A DNA stretch of 13,562 bases from Chitinophagaceae bacterium UBA2791 (GCA_002352105.1 DEHV01000019.1:36738-50299), one strand, 5' to 3'; positions 6,567 through 13,529 are shown, numbered from the stretch's first letter. Numbers and translations: made by a program. The notes: generated from the sequence alone by a model not told the origin.

Positions 6567-6635
6567 AATGTTATTTCAACTAACGCTCGTTTACTATTTA
6601 TGATATATTCCTGCAAACCACACGAATTTATAAAG

Positions 6636-6658
6636 AAAAAAACATCCTTTTCAGGATA
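6636..6658 (-). terminator. Intrinsic terminator after gmk
   Basis: On the minus strand, ATCCT pairs with AGGAT around a GAAA loop (plus-strand stems 6644-6648 and 6653-6657), followed by G and seven Ts. It lies directly after the gmk stop codon. The stem is only 5 bases, but the T tract and tetraloop are good, so partial or full termination is likely. Confidence 0.6.
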
Positions 6659-6660
6659 TT

Positions 6661-7257
6661 TCACCGGCCGTTCCGCCCTGCTTCGATGAATTCGGCCACC
6701 ATTTCCCCGGCCTCCTGCCTGGCTTTTTCCAGGTCGTCGTTGATAATGGTATGGCTGAAGGAGTGTTTAAAGGATATTTCATAAGCGGCTTTATTGATCC
6801 GATCCTGCAGGGAATCGGCGGTTTCCGTACCCCTGGCTTCCAATCGCCTTCTCAATTCGCCTATGGATGGCGGTTCAATGAATATGGACAGGGTTTTCCG
6901 GGGGAACTGCTGCTGCACATGGATCGCCCCTTTAACATCGATATCAAGCACGGGCAGGCGGTCCGCCTGCCAGATCCGGTCCATTTCCGATCGAAGGGTG
7001 CCGTAATACTTCCCTTCGTACACCATTTCCCATTCGATAAAATCGTTGTCCTGGATCTTCCGCTTAAAATCGTCCAGGCTCATAAAATAATAATCTACCC
7101 CATTCTGCTCGTTTTCCCGGGGTTGGCGGGTAGCTGCAGAGACAGAAAAGGCCAGCTGCGGGAATTTTTCCAGCAGATAGGAAGTGACGGAAGTCTTACC
7201 CGCCCCGGAAGGCGCCGTAATGATCAATATTTTATCTGCAAATCTATTCATGGACAT
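6661..7257 (-). CDS. gmk: Guanylate kinase
   Basis: Guanylate kinase phosphorylates GMP to GDP with ATP, an essential cytosolic step of purine nucleotide synthesis. The 198-residue length is typical. The P-loop APSGAGKTS spans 15-23, with Lys21 contacting ATP phosphates. The GMP-binding region has SVSAATRQPRENEQNGVDYYF (about 38-58, including Arg44 and Arg47). FIEWEMVYEGKYYGT and VLDIDVKGA (103-111) are the usual later motifs, and RRRLEARGTE forms the lid. Two in-frame ATGs (residues 1 and 3) are possible; either gives a complete enzyme. It starts 26 bases after the murA stop, so murA and gmk are probably one transcript. Neither yicC nor nadD, which sit beside gmk in some Bacteroidota, is adjacent here. 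Confidence 0.96.
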   Translation of the reverse strand: MSMNRFADKILIITAPSGAGKTSVTSYLLEKFPQLAFSVSAATRQPRENEQNGVDYYFMSLDDFKRKIQDNDFIEWEMVYEGKYYGTLRSEMDRIWQADRLPVLDIDVKGAIHVQQQFPRKTLSIFIEPPSIGELRRRLEARGTETADSLQDRINKAAYEISFKHSFSHTIINDDLEKARQEAGEMVAEFIEAGRNGR

Positions 7258-7283
7258 AACGATATGATCCTAATAAGCCCTGT

Positions 7284-8588
7284 TTATACCCTGGTAATAT
7301 CAGCGCCCAATTTCCTCAGCCGCTCGTCGATCTGCTGGTAACCCCTGTCTATTTGCTCAATATTATGAATAATACTTTTTCCCTCGGCGCTAAGGGCGGC
7401 AATCAAAAGCGCCACGCCCGCCCGGATATCCGGGCTGCTCATGGTGATGCCCCGCAGGCTGCGTTCCCTGCCAAGCCCCACTACCGCCGCGCGATGGGGA
7501 TCGCATAAGATGATCTGCGCGCCCATATCCATCAGCTTATCCACAAAGAACAACCGGCTTTCAAACATTTTCTGATGAATAAGCGCTGAGCCTCTTGCCT
7601 GGGTAGCTACCACCAGCGCTATGCTTAGCAGGTCCGGCGTAAAACCCGGCCAGGGATGATCGGAAATGGTCAGTACGGAGCCGTCCAGGAAATTCCGGAT
7701 CTCATAGATGTCCTGCTCGGGAATATGGATATCATCTCCCAGAAAATTCATTTTTATACCGAGCTGCCGGAACTTTTCCGGTATCTGCCCCAGGTTGTCT
7801 ATGCCTGCATTTTTGATAAGGATATCTCCCTGCGTCATCGCGGCCAGCCCGATAAACGATCCCACTTCGATCATGTCCGGCAACAAACGGTGTTCGGTTC
7901 CCGACAGGCTGGATACGCCTTCTATCTGAAGCAGGTTGCTGCCGATGCCGGAGATCTTCGCGCCCATGCGGTTAAGCATTTTACACAGCTGCTGGAGATA
8001 AGGTTCGCAGGCGGCATTATAGATCGTGGTGATCCCTTCGGCCAGGGCCGCCGCCATGATGATATTTGCCGTGCCTGTTACCGAAGGTTCGTCGAGCAAC
8101 AGGTATGTTCCCTTCAAAGCAGGGGCTTCGAGGTGAAAAAAGCCATCCCCGGATTGATAACTGAATGTCGCGCCAAGCTTTTCAAACCCGACGATATGGG
8201 TGTCCAGCCTTCTTCTCCCGATCTTATCGCCTCCGGGCTTGGGGATATACGCTTTTTTAAACCTCGCCAGCAGCGGCCCCGCAGTCATCACCGCTCCTCT
8301 TAACCGCCCGCTTTTGGTTCTGAATAGATCGCTTTGTAAAAAATCGAGATTCACATCATCGGCCTGGAATACGCATGTATCGCGACTTTGACGGTCTATT
8401 CTCACGCCCATGTCCCCCAGCAGCTCGATCAGCAGGTTCACGTCTACAATATCCGGGATATTCGTGACCGTTACTTTCCCGGCGGTTAACAATACCGCGC
8501 TGATGATTTGAAGAGCCTCGTTTTTGGCTCCCTGCGGAATGATCTCTCCCTTTAATTTTTTTCCTCCGGTTACTTCAAATGAACGCAT
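7284..8588 (-). CDS. murA: UDP-N-acetylglucosamine 1-carboxyvinyltransferase (MurA), Asp active-site variant
   Basis: MurA transfers enolpyruvate from phosphoenolpyruvate to UDP-GlcNAc, the first committed step of peptidoglycan synthesis in the cytosol. The 434-residue protein is close to the family's usual length of about 420. GAKNEAL holds Lys22, as in E. coli. The active-site loop reads PGGDKIGRRRLDTH (118-131), so position 121, equivalent to Cys115 of E. coli, is Asp. Arg126 matches E. coli Arg120. GFTPDLLS holds Asp319, equivalent to catalytic Asp305, and DIRAG holds Arg389, equivalent to Arg397. Asp at the Cys position is known from Mycobacterium and Chlamydia MurA, which remain active but are not alkylated by fosfomycin. 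The gene follows the DUF4290 terminator and probably starts its own transcript with gmk. I saw no clear promoter. Confidence 0.96.
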   Translation of the reverse strand: MRSFEVTGGKKLKGEIIPQGAKNEALQIISAVLLTAGKVTVTNIPDIVDVNLLIELLGDMGVRIDRQSRDTCVFQADDVNLDFLQSDLFRTKSGRLRGAVMTAGPLLARFKKAYIPKPGGDKIGRRRLDTHIVGFEKLGATFSYQSGDGFFHLEAPALKGTYLLLDEPSVTGTANIIMAAALAEGITTIYNAACEPYLQQLCKMLNRMGAKISGIGSNLLQIEGVSSLSGTEHRLLPDMIEVGSFIGLAAMTQGDILIKNAGIDNLGQIPEKFRQLGIKMNFLGDDIHIPEQDIYEIRNFLDGSVLTISDHPWPGFTPDLLSIALVVATQARGSALIHQKMFESRLFFVDKLMDMGAQIILCDPHRAAVVGLGRERSLRGITMSSPDIRAGVALLIAALSAEGKSIIHNIEQIDRGYQQIDERLRKLGADITRV

Positions 8589-8638
8589 GAATAGATCTGG
8601 TTTTGCGATGTAAGCTACAGAAAACTAAGATTCCGCTC

Positions 8639-8656
8639 TTGCCCGCCGCAGGGCAA
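8639..8656. other. Small hairpin upstream of murA
   Basis: TTGCCC (8639-8644) pairs perfectly with GGGCAA (8651-8656) around a six-base loop. It sits between the DUF4290 terminator and the murA start, about 50 bases before the ATG. It could be part of the murA leader or only extend the terminator region. Confidence 0.4.
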
Positions 8657-8662
8657 ATAACT

Positions 8663-8693
8663 AAAAACCCCGACAGCTTAGGCCATGTCAGGG
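8663..8693 (-). terminator. Strong intrinsic terminator after DUF4290
   Basis: On the minus strand, CCCTGACA pairs with TGTCGGGG (plus-strand 8686-8693 and 8668-8675). The eight pairs include one G-T, the loop is ten bases, and five Ts follow (8667-8663). It is placed 28 bases after the DUF4290 stop and is the clearest terminator in the window. It separates the T9SS/DUF4290 transcript from murA. Confidence 0.85.
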
Positions 8694-8720
8694 TCAGATA
8701 ACAGGTTTATCACAAAGGCG

Positions 8721-9428
8721 CTATTTGTATCGCTTCTTATTAAACTTTGCCCCGTTTCCATTCCGGTCGTTCCCCCGATCGCGGTCATTTCTTCCGCGGG
8801 ATTGGAACTTCTGATTGCGTTTGTTCCGGAAATCATTAAAATTCCTGTTCTCATTGCGGCCCTCATTAGGCCTCGGGCTGCGGACAAAAGGCGTATTGGT
8901 AAAAGCCAGTTGCCCCTGGGTGATGGAAGCCAGCTCATTTTGAATGGCGTCGTCATGAACGGTTTCCTTATGCCAGTTGCTATAAGCCAGCTTCATGTAG
9001 TAAGCAATTGCATTTCCAAAGCCCTGCCGCTTTTCCGGATTTTCTTCTTTTAAAGCTTTATTGACAACCATTTCCAGGTTTTTGCCCAGATGCGCAAATT
9101 TCGGATAACGCTTAGGGTAAGGAAGCGGCTTGGGTTTTGCTTTTAATGTTTCCCTCGTGGGGATAGGATAAGGCGATTCAACATCAAGTTTGAAGTCGGA
9201 GATCAGGAATAAATGATCCCATAGTTTATGGCGGAAATCCTCCACATTCTTTAAGTGAGGATTTAAAAAACCCATTAATTCAATAACCGCATAGGCATTT
9301 TTTTGCCTCGCTTCTTTATCCTCGAGGGTCAATAAATATTCAACCATCTTCTGAATATGTCTTCCATATTCGCGCATAACCAAAGAATTCCTTCCTGTAT
9401 TGTATTCCATAGCCTCAATATTGCTCAT
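8721..9428 (-). CDS. DUF4290 family protein with Arg/Asn/Gly-rich tail
   Basis: The 235-residue protein has the DUF4290 domain in its first 170 residues: MEYNTGRNSLVMREYGRHIQKMVEYLLTLED near the start, ELMGFLNPHLKNVEDFRHKLWDHLFLISDF in the middle, then YPIPTRETLKAKPKPLPYPK. It is predicted soluble and mostly helical, with no signal peptide. From about residue 183 to the end the sequence becomes low-complexity and basic, built from Arg, Asn, Asp and Gly with short RGR, RNDRDRG and KKRYK runs. Such tails are often disordered and bind nucleic acid, but that is inference. The family is found almost only in Bacteroidota, is often beside murA as here, and has no known function. The ATG encoding Met7 (9410) is an equally likely start, since homologues tend to begin MEYNT. 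It lies 40 bases after the T9SS gene. Confidence 0.85.
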   Translation of the reverse strand: MSNIEAMEYNTGRNSLVMREYGRHIQKMVEYLLTLEDKEARQKNAYAVIELMGFLNPHLKNVEDFRHKLWDHLFLISDFKLDVESPYPIPTRETLKAKPKPLPYPKRYPKFAHLGKNLEMVVNKALKEENPEKRQGFGNAIAYYMKLAYSNWHKETVHDDAIQNELASITQGQLAFTNTPFVRSPRPNEGRNENRNFNDFRNKRNQKFQSRGRNDRDRGNDRNGNGAKFNKKRYK

Positions 9429-9468
9429 TCGGCAAAAGTAGTAAAAAGCAGTTTACCATAGCCTTATT

Positions 9469-10671
9469 TTATTGAATCGCCAGTTTACCGGTAAACGACT
9501 GGTTCGACCGGAGTTCCCGGGCCCTCAGGAAATACATGCCGGGGGGCGGAACGTTGGTCAGGTCGATCTGGAGCGTCTTGTTATCGGTCAGCCAGTATTG
9601 CTGGGTAAACACCGTTTGCCCCATCTGGTTGGTCAGGTCGATAGCAAAGGTTCCGTTCATCGGCGAATCAAAATCGACCTGCAGGCGTTTTTGATTTATA
9701 ACCGGGTTGGGATAAATATGCAAACCATTGCGTCCCTTGCCCTGCAGCTCCACGAATTTGATTATAGAATAAGTTACCTGCTTATTCTCTTGCTGCTTGA
9801 GCCTGAAATATAGTTTTCCACTAAAACCCTGATCAGGGTTGTATTGATACTGGTATTCTGTTGTAGCGCCTTTAATAAGTCCGGTTGAGACTGATCCAAT
9901 GCTGCTGAATTGTGCGCCGTCATGGCTGATTTCGATTTCATAAGTATTGTTTTTATTTTCGCTGGGAGCGGTCCAGCTTAAAGATATGGAATTATTTTTC
10001 TGTTTTACTACCTGGAAATGCTGAATATTCAGGGGGAGCACATCGGGGTCGCAGTAAGAATACGTCATTGAAAACTCCACCATATTCCGGGGAAAGCTTC
10101 CAAAAAGATAATAGTCGCCTCCCTGATCTGGATAACACAAAGCGCCTGTTTTATATACAAAAGAAATAGTGCCAGAGCCCAGGTAATCCATTACGTCTGA
10201 CGTGGTTCCCTCAAATAGTTTTTGTTTATAGATGGTATCCGGCCCCATGGTCATAAAATCCGGCCCGCTACCCGGCGTATAGTCGGTTGCCTGAAGCGTA
10301 TGGGGCCCGTAATATTTAACCAGCGAGCCCGTAACATCCGGATTAATGCCTGGCCCCGTTACCGTATCCCAACGCGTATACCTTACCCTGTATGCAAGCG
10401 GCATTTCCTCCTCGTTTTCGAGGGTCCACCGGAGAACGCTGGTAACCCAGGCCCTGGCATTCACGCAGACCAGGGTGCCCACGGATGGGTCGAACTGGGG
10501 CATCTCGAAGACGGAGGTCTTATTACTCGAGAAAGTGGTGGCCATATTGTGCTCGATCGTTTGCGGCGCAGAGCCGTTCGAACACAAACACTGGGCATAC
10601 GTGGATTTGGGCAGGTAAAAGATCAGTATGATAAACACCAACAGGGGGAATATTGGGTAGCGTTGTTTCAT
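9469..10671 (-). CDS. T9SS-exported protein with choice-of-anchor E-like domain
   Basis: The 400-residue product starts MKQRYPIF, with a hydrophobic core (about 7-20) and likely cleavage after STYA (23-26). Residues about 45-207 resemble the choice-of-anchor E domain: FEMPQFDPSVGTLVCV, a beta-rich middle, GSGTISFVYKTG and VEFSMTYSYC. Residues about 213-310 are fibronectin type III-like, with ISLSWTAPSENKNNTYEIEIS. The last 85 residues are a T9SS type A sorting domain with IYPNPV (319-324), LTNQMGQTVF and PPGMYFLRAR. It should cross the outer membrane through the T9SS and be released or surface-attached. The ligand is unknown. Five cysteines are present, two just after cleavage. An upstream ATG at 10713 is rejected because it lies in the -7 promoter box. 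It is probably co-transcribed with DUF4290. Confidence 0.87.
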   Translation of the reverse strand: MKQRYPIFPLLVFIILIFYLPKSTYAQCLCSNGSAPQTIEHNMATTFSSNKTSVFEMPQFDPSVGTLVCVNARAWVTSVLRWTLENEEEMPLAYRVRYTRWDTVTGPGINPDVTGSLVKYYGPHTLQATDYTPGSGPDFMTMGPDTIYKQKLFEGTTSDVMDYLGSGTISFVYKTGALCYPDQGGDYYLFGSFPRNMVEFSMTYSYCDPDVLPLNIQHFQVVKQKNNSISLSWTAPSENKNNTYEIEISHDGAQFSSIGSVSTGLIKGATTEYQYQYNPDQGFSGKLYFRLKQQENKQVTYSIIKFVELQGKGRNGLHIYPNPVINQKRLQVDFDSPMNGTFAIDLTNQMGQTVFTQQYWLTDNKTLQIDLTNVPPPGMYFLRARELRSNQSFTGKLAIQ

Positions 10672-10710
10672 AGGTACTGAGTTTTTCAGGAATAGGATTT
10701 TGGACCAGCC

Positions 10711-10742
10711 CAAAAATACGCCTTCAATGCATGGATCGCAAA
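10711..10742 (-). promoter_or_regulatory. Bacteroidota-type promoter for the T9SS/DUF4290 transcript
   Basis: On the minus strand, TTTG at 10742-10739 is followed after 20 bases by TATTTTTG at 10718-10711, a complete TAnnTTTG -7 box. The spacing fits the -33/-7 promoter described in Bacteroides and Flavobacterium. Transcription would start roughly 35 bases before the ATG at 10671. This is the best promoter in the window. Confidence 0.7.
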
Positions 10743-10900
10743 GGACAATTACCTAGTATTTACACATTGTATTTTCCGCAATAATTGCCTTGAATTCTGC
10801 TAAAAAACCGGCGTTGCTAGCGTATTTTGACGATCCGGTCTATGCCAATCCCCGCCCGACCAGCACAGTAAAACGTTCAATAAATATATAATGTTTATAT

Positions 10901-10915
10901 TGTTGATGATCAACA
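10901..10915. promoter_or_regulatory. 15-base perfect palindrome, candidate operator
   Basis: TGTTGAT-G-ATCAACA is a perfect inverted repeat with a one-base centre, in the intergenic region between the T9SS gene (-) and gldC (+), 24 bases before the gldC -7 element. A one-base centre makes an RNA hairpin unlikely and suits a dimeric DNA-binding protein. AT-rich sequence lies to its left. No regulator gene is nearby. Confidence 0.45.
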
Positions 10916-10939
10916 GTATTTCCATTCCTAGAAACACAT

Positions 10940-10948
10940 TACCTTCGC
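10940..10948 (+). promoter_or_regulatory. Candidate -7 element TACCTTCGC for gldC
   Basis: TACCTTCG differs from TAnnTTTG at one base and ends 16 bases before the gldC ATG, so the leader would be about ten bases. The identical 9-mer precedes the deoxyhypusine synthase-like gene. No clear -33 TTG is found at the normal distance. Confidence 0.4.
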
Positions 10949-10963
10949 GAATAAGTTTTGACT

Positions 10964-11311
10964 ATGCAATCGACAATAACCATTGATGTTACCCTTGATG
11001 AACAGCGAATGCCCGAAGCCCTGACCTGGAAAGCAACGGAAAGCAGCGCAGACGCCGGAAAAAAAGCAAAAGCCATGATCCTGTCTTTCTGGGACGGGAC
11101 CGACAAGACCGCCCTGCGCATCGACTTGTGGACAAAGGATATGATGATAGATGAAATGACTGATTTTTTTTATCAGACCATGATGTCCATGGCCGACTCT
11201 TTCGACCGGGCTACCCAGCAAAAAGAACTGACGGCAGACATGAAAAAGTTTGCGCAGAACTTCTACAAAAAATTCCATGAAACCCAATTACAGCAAAATA
11301 AACTGAAATAA
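10964..11311 (+). CDS. gldC: Gliding motility protein GldC
   Basis: The 115-residue product matches the GldC family: MQSTITIDVTLDEQRMPEALTWKA at the start, SSADAGKKAKAMILSFWDGTDKTALRIDLWTKDMMIDEMTDFFYQTMMSMADSF in the middle, and a charged helical end with DMKKFAQNFYKKFHE. In Flavobacterium GldC is a small soluble accessory protein that improves gliding but is not strictly needed, and it is encoded with gldB. Homologues also occur in Bacteroidota that do not glide, so it does not prove motility. I chose ATG 10964; the in-frame TTG six bases earlier has no support. The gene is five bases upstream of the yqeY-like gene, so they form an operon. No gldB is adjacent in this window. Confidence 0.88.
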   Translation: MQSTITIDVTLDEQRMPEALTWKATESSADAGKKAKAMILSFWDGTDKTALRIDLWTKDMMIDEMTDFFYQTMMSMADSFDRATQQKELTADMKKFAQNFYKKFHETQLQQNKLK

Positions 11312-11316
11312 AGACC

Positions 11317-11769
11317 ATGAGCCTTGAACAAAAAATAATGGGGGAATTGAAAACCGCCATGCTGGCCAAGGATGAAAAAACGATCAGGGCCCTCAGGGCG
11401 ATCAAAGCAGCCATCATCATAGCCAAGACCGCCGAAGGCGCCGGCGGGGAACTGAAAGCGGAAGACGAGATCAAACTGCTTCAGAAACTCGTAAAACAAA
11501 GAAAGGATTCGCTGGAAATATTCACCAGGCAAAACCGGGAAGACCTTGCGCTTAAGGAAAGAGAAGAAATTGAAGTGATAGAAAAATTCCTTCCCGAACA
11601 AATGAGCCCCGAAGCGCTTAAGGAGGTCATTGCCGGGATCATCAGGGAAACCGGAGCTTCGTCCCCTGCTGAAATGGGTAAGATAATGGGACTGGCGAAT
11701 AAACAACTGGCCGGAAAAGCCGATGGGAAAACCATCAGCGCCATTGTTAAAGAACTGCTTTCTGCTTAA
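11317..11769 (+). CDS. GatB/YqeY domain-containing protein
   Basis: The 150-residue protein is a stand-alone YqeY family member. The N-terminal helical part has MSLEQKIMGELKTAMLAKDEKTIRALRAIKAAI. The middle has KLLQKLVKQRKDSLEIFTRQNREDLALKEREEIEVIEKFLPEQMS, the most conserved stretch of the family. The end has GKIMGLANKQLAGKADGKTISAIVKELLS. The fold is shared with the tail domain of GatB, the amidotransferase subunit that acts on misacylated tRNA. Free YqeY has no catalytic part, and its function is not established; tRNA contact is an inference from GatB. It is soluble and cytosolic. The gene follows gldC by five bases and is followed by a structured gap. Confidence 0.92.
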   Translation: MSLEQKIMGELKTAMLAKDEKTIRALRAIKAAIIIAKTAEGAGGELKAEDEIKLLQKLVKQRKDSLEIFTRQNREDLALKEREEIEVIEKFLPEQMSPEALKEVIAGIIRETGASSPAEMGKIMGLANKQLAGKADGKTISAIVKELLSA

Positions 11770-12066
11770 GGGATCATTCGGGCGCCCTCCTTCGCTCCTT
11801 TTGAGCTTCGGCGGGCAAGCCCTAAGAAGAGCCATTCCAGTCAAAAACCGCCCGAACAATATCCTTCAAAAATCCTTATCACAGAAGAACTGCTTTCGTT
11901 AAAAGCAAAACAGTTCAGACAATAGTTTGCGCAGATTCCCTGCCGTTAGAGGATCGGTTTCTCAAAGAGAAGCCGACATTAGCTTACCCGGATCCTCAGC
12001 CGTCAGAAAATCAGTTTCCGCCTAAGGCGCCGCCGCGGAAATCCGCGGCGCCTTGAAATAGAAAGT
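11770..12066 (+). other. Hairpin-rich 297-base gap before cvpA
   Basis: No gene is visible. Several inverted repeats are. One is a hairpin at 11784-11816 (GCCC/GGGC, CC/GG and GCTC/GAGC with small internal loops). TTCGGGCG/CGCCCGAA pairs over 11777-11784 and 11849-11856. A third runs over 11887-11916 (GAACT-GCTTT/AAAGC-AGTTC). The hairpin 11954-11976 has ten pairs and a three-base loop and is nested within GAGGATC/GATCCTC (11949-11955, 11991-11997). The last is a GC-rich hairpin at 12024-12054, just 12 bases before the cvpA ATG. No T tract follows any of them. Confidence 0.55.
12024..12054. repeat. GC-rich hairpin immediately before the cvpA start
   Basis: AAGGCGCCG-CCG-CGGA (12024-12039) pairs with TCCGCGGCGCCTT (12042-12054): 13 pairs with a three-base bulge and a two-base apex, which in RNA must open to a larger loop. 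It ends 12 bases before the ATG, where it could affect translation initiation or processing of the cvpA message. Confidence 0.6.
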
Positions 12067-12609
12067 ATGCATATAGATATCCTTTTTCTCATCGCTATGG
12101 CAATGGCAGTTATTAAAGGACTGCGGCAGGGATTGATCGTTGCCCTGTTCTCATTGTTCGGCTGGATGATCGGATTGGCCGCAGCATTAAAACTATCGGC
12201 TGTGGCTGCAGGATACCTGGAGCAATCGCTCAATATCTCCTCCCGCTGGGTCCCCGCGCTGTCTTTTGCCGTAGTCTTTATCGTTGTCATGCTGCTGGTC
12301 CGGCTGGGAGCAGGCATCCTTCAAAAGACCATCGAACTGGGAATGATGGGGTGGACAAACAGGATCGGAGGCATTTTATTATACGTTTTTTTGTACGCGA
12401 TCATTTTCAGCGTTATCCTTTTTTATGCCGAGCAGCTGAAGCTGATCAACGAAGAGACAATGGCGTCTTCGCGGACCTACGACAAAATAAAGCCGCTGGG
12501 ACCCCTGGTCATAGAGGGAATAGGGACCGTCATCCCCGTTTTTAAGGGCATGTTTGCCGAATTAAAAGCGTTTTTTGAAGGCGTCGCATCGCGTATTCCT
12601 GCAAAATAA
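12067..12609 (+). CDS. CvpA family membrane protein
   Basis: The 180-residue protein has about four membrane spans: residues about 3-18, 22-50, 62-84 and 100-120. It carries the family hallmark VIKGLRQGLIVALFSLFGWMIGLAAA (about 15-40), with the conserved K-G-x-R-x-G loop between spans 1 and 2. A second conserved part is NRIGGILLYVFLYAIIFSVILF. A 60-residue hydrophilic or amphipathic tail follows. The family is named after E. coli CvpA, needed for colicin V production, and is linked more widely to envelope stress tolerance; the molecular activity is not known. It sits in the inner membrane. The gene comes after the hairpin-rich gap and is 143 bases before the alpha/beta hydrolase gene, so co-transcription with either neighbour is uncertain. 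Confidence 0.88.
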   Translation: MHIDILFLIAMAMAVIKGLRQGLIVALFSLFGWMIGLAAALKLSAVAAGYLEQSLNISSRWVPALSFAVVFIVVMLLVRLGAGILQKTIELGMMGWTNRIGGILLYVFLYAIIFSVILFYAEQLKLINEETMASSRTYDKIKPLGPLVIEGIGTVIPVFKGMFAELKAFFEGVASRIPAK

Positions 12610-12752
12610 TTTCAGCGGTTATTGCGCTTTCACGGATAAAATGTTGGCAGGAAGAACTTTACATTCAGTAAATTAGTGGTATTGCTGGTTTTCCTTTTTG
12701 CATTAAAACAATTATTTTAGCGATTATTTGACCCGAAAGAAAGATTGCACTG

Positions 12753-13529
12753 ATGGATTACGAGATCAAACAGGTAGACAAATTCAAGTTTATTGAAGAA
12801 GGCAGCGGGGAACCACTACTCTTATTGCATGGGTTATTTGGCGCATTAAGCAATTTCACGGATTTGATCGACTACTTCAAGCGCTATAATAAAGTTATAG
12901 TGCCCATGTTGCCCTTGTTTGATCTGGATATTCTGCATACTACCGTCGGAGGCCTCGAAAAGTTTGTTCACAAGTTCATTGAGCGTCAGAACTATCGCAA
13001 CGTTCATCTCCTGGGAAATTCATTGGGAGGCCATGTGGCCCTCCTGCACGTGCTCAGGCATCCCGAAAAAGTCAGATCGCTTATCCTCACCGGGAGCTCG
13101 GGCCTGTTTGAAAGCGGCATGGGCGACAGCTATCCCAAAAGAGGCGATTATGAATACATAAAACGGAAAACAGAACTGACGTTTTACGATCCGGCAGTTG
13201 CCACCAAAGAGCTGATAGACGAAGTCTATGCTATCGTGAACAACCGCATTAAAGCCATAAAGATCATTGCATTAGCAAAGAGCGCCATCAGGAATAACCT
13301 GGGAGAAGAGATCAGCCAGATAAAAAAACCTACCCTATTGATCTGGGGAAACAACGATTCCGTCACCCCGCCCTTCGTAGGCAGGGAATTCCACAAGCTG
13401 ATCTCCACCAGCGAACTTCATTTTGTGGATCAGTGCGGACACGCCCCCATGATGGAACGGCCCGAAGAATTTAACCTGATCCTTCATAAATTTTTGAGAA
13501 AATTAAGCGAGCCCGCAACGGTCGCCTGA
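12753..13529 (+). CDS. Alpha/beta fold hydrolase
   Basis: The 258-residue protein has a complete alpha/beta hydrolase core and no signal peptide, so it is probably cytosolic. The oxyanion-hole motif is LLHGLFG (24-30). The nucleophile elbow is GNSLGG with Ser90. The acid is Asp202 in LIWGNNDSVTP, and the base is His230 in DQCGHAPMMERPEEF. A short cap lies between about 118 and 175. These motifs resemble the C-C bond hydrolase and epoxide hydrolase branch and many uncharacterised esterases, so the substrate cannot be named. The start MDYEIKQ is preceded by an AG-rich leader without a close Shine-Dalgarno sequence. A TTATTTG stretch about 25 bases upstream is only a partial -7 match. The last 33 bases of the window after it show no gene. 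Confidence 0.9.
   Translation: MDYEIKQVDKFKFIEEGSGEPLLLLHGLFGALSNFTDLIDYFKRYNKVIVPMLPLFDLDILHTTVGGLEKFVHKFIERQNYRNVHLLGNSLGGHVALLHVLRHPEKVRSLILTGSSGLFESGMGDSYPKRGDYEYIKRKTELTFYDPAVATKELIDEVYAIVNNRIKAIKIIALAKSAIRNNLGEEISQIKKPTLLIWGNNDSVTPPFVGREFHKLISTSELHFVDQCGHAPMMERPEEFNLILHKFLRKLSEPATVA

Noticed and set aside
7656..8303. 215-codon plus-strand open frame
   Set aside because: It lies antisense inside murA and has no recognisable domain.
10714..10963. An additional gene in the T9SS-gldC divergent gap
   Set aside because: No open frame of useful length; the gap is explained by the promoter, the palindrome and AT-rich sequence.
11263..11859. 198-codon minus-strand open frame
   Set aside because: It overlaps gldC and the yqeY-like gene in antisense; its Phe, Gly and Arg-rich composition is typical of a shadow frame.
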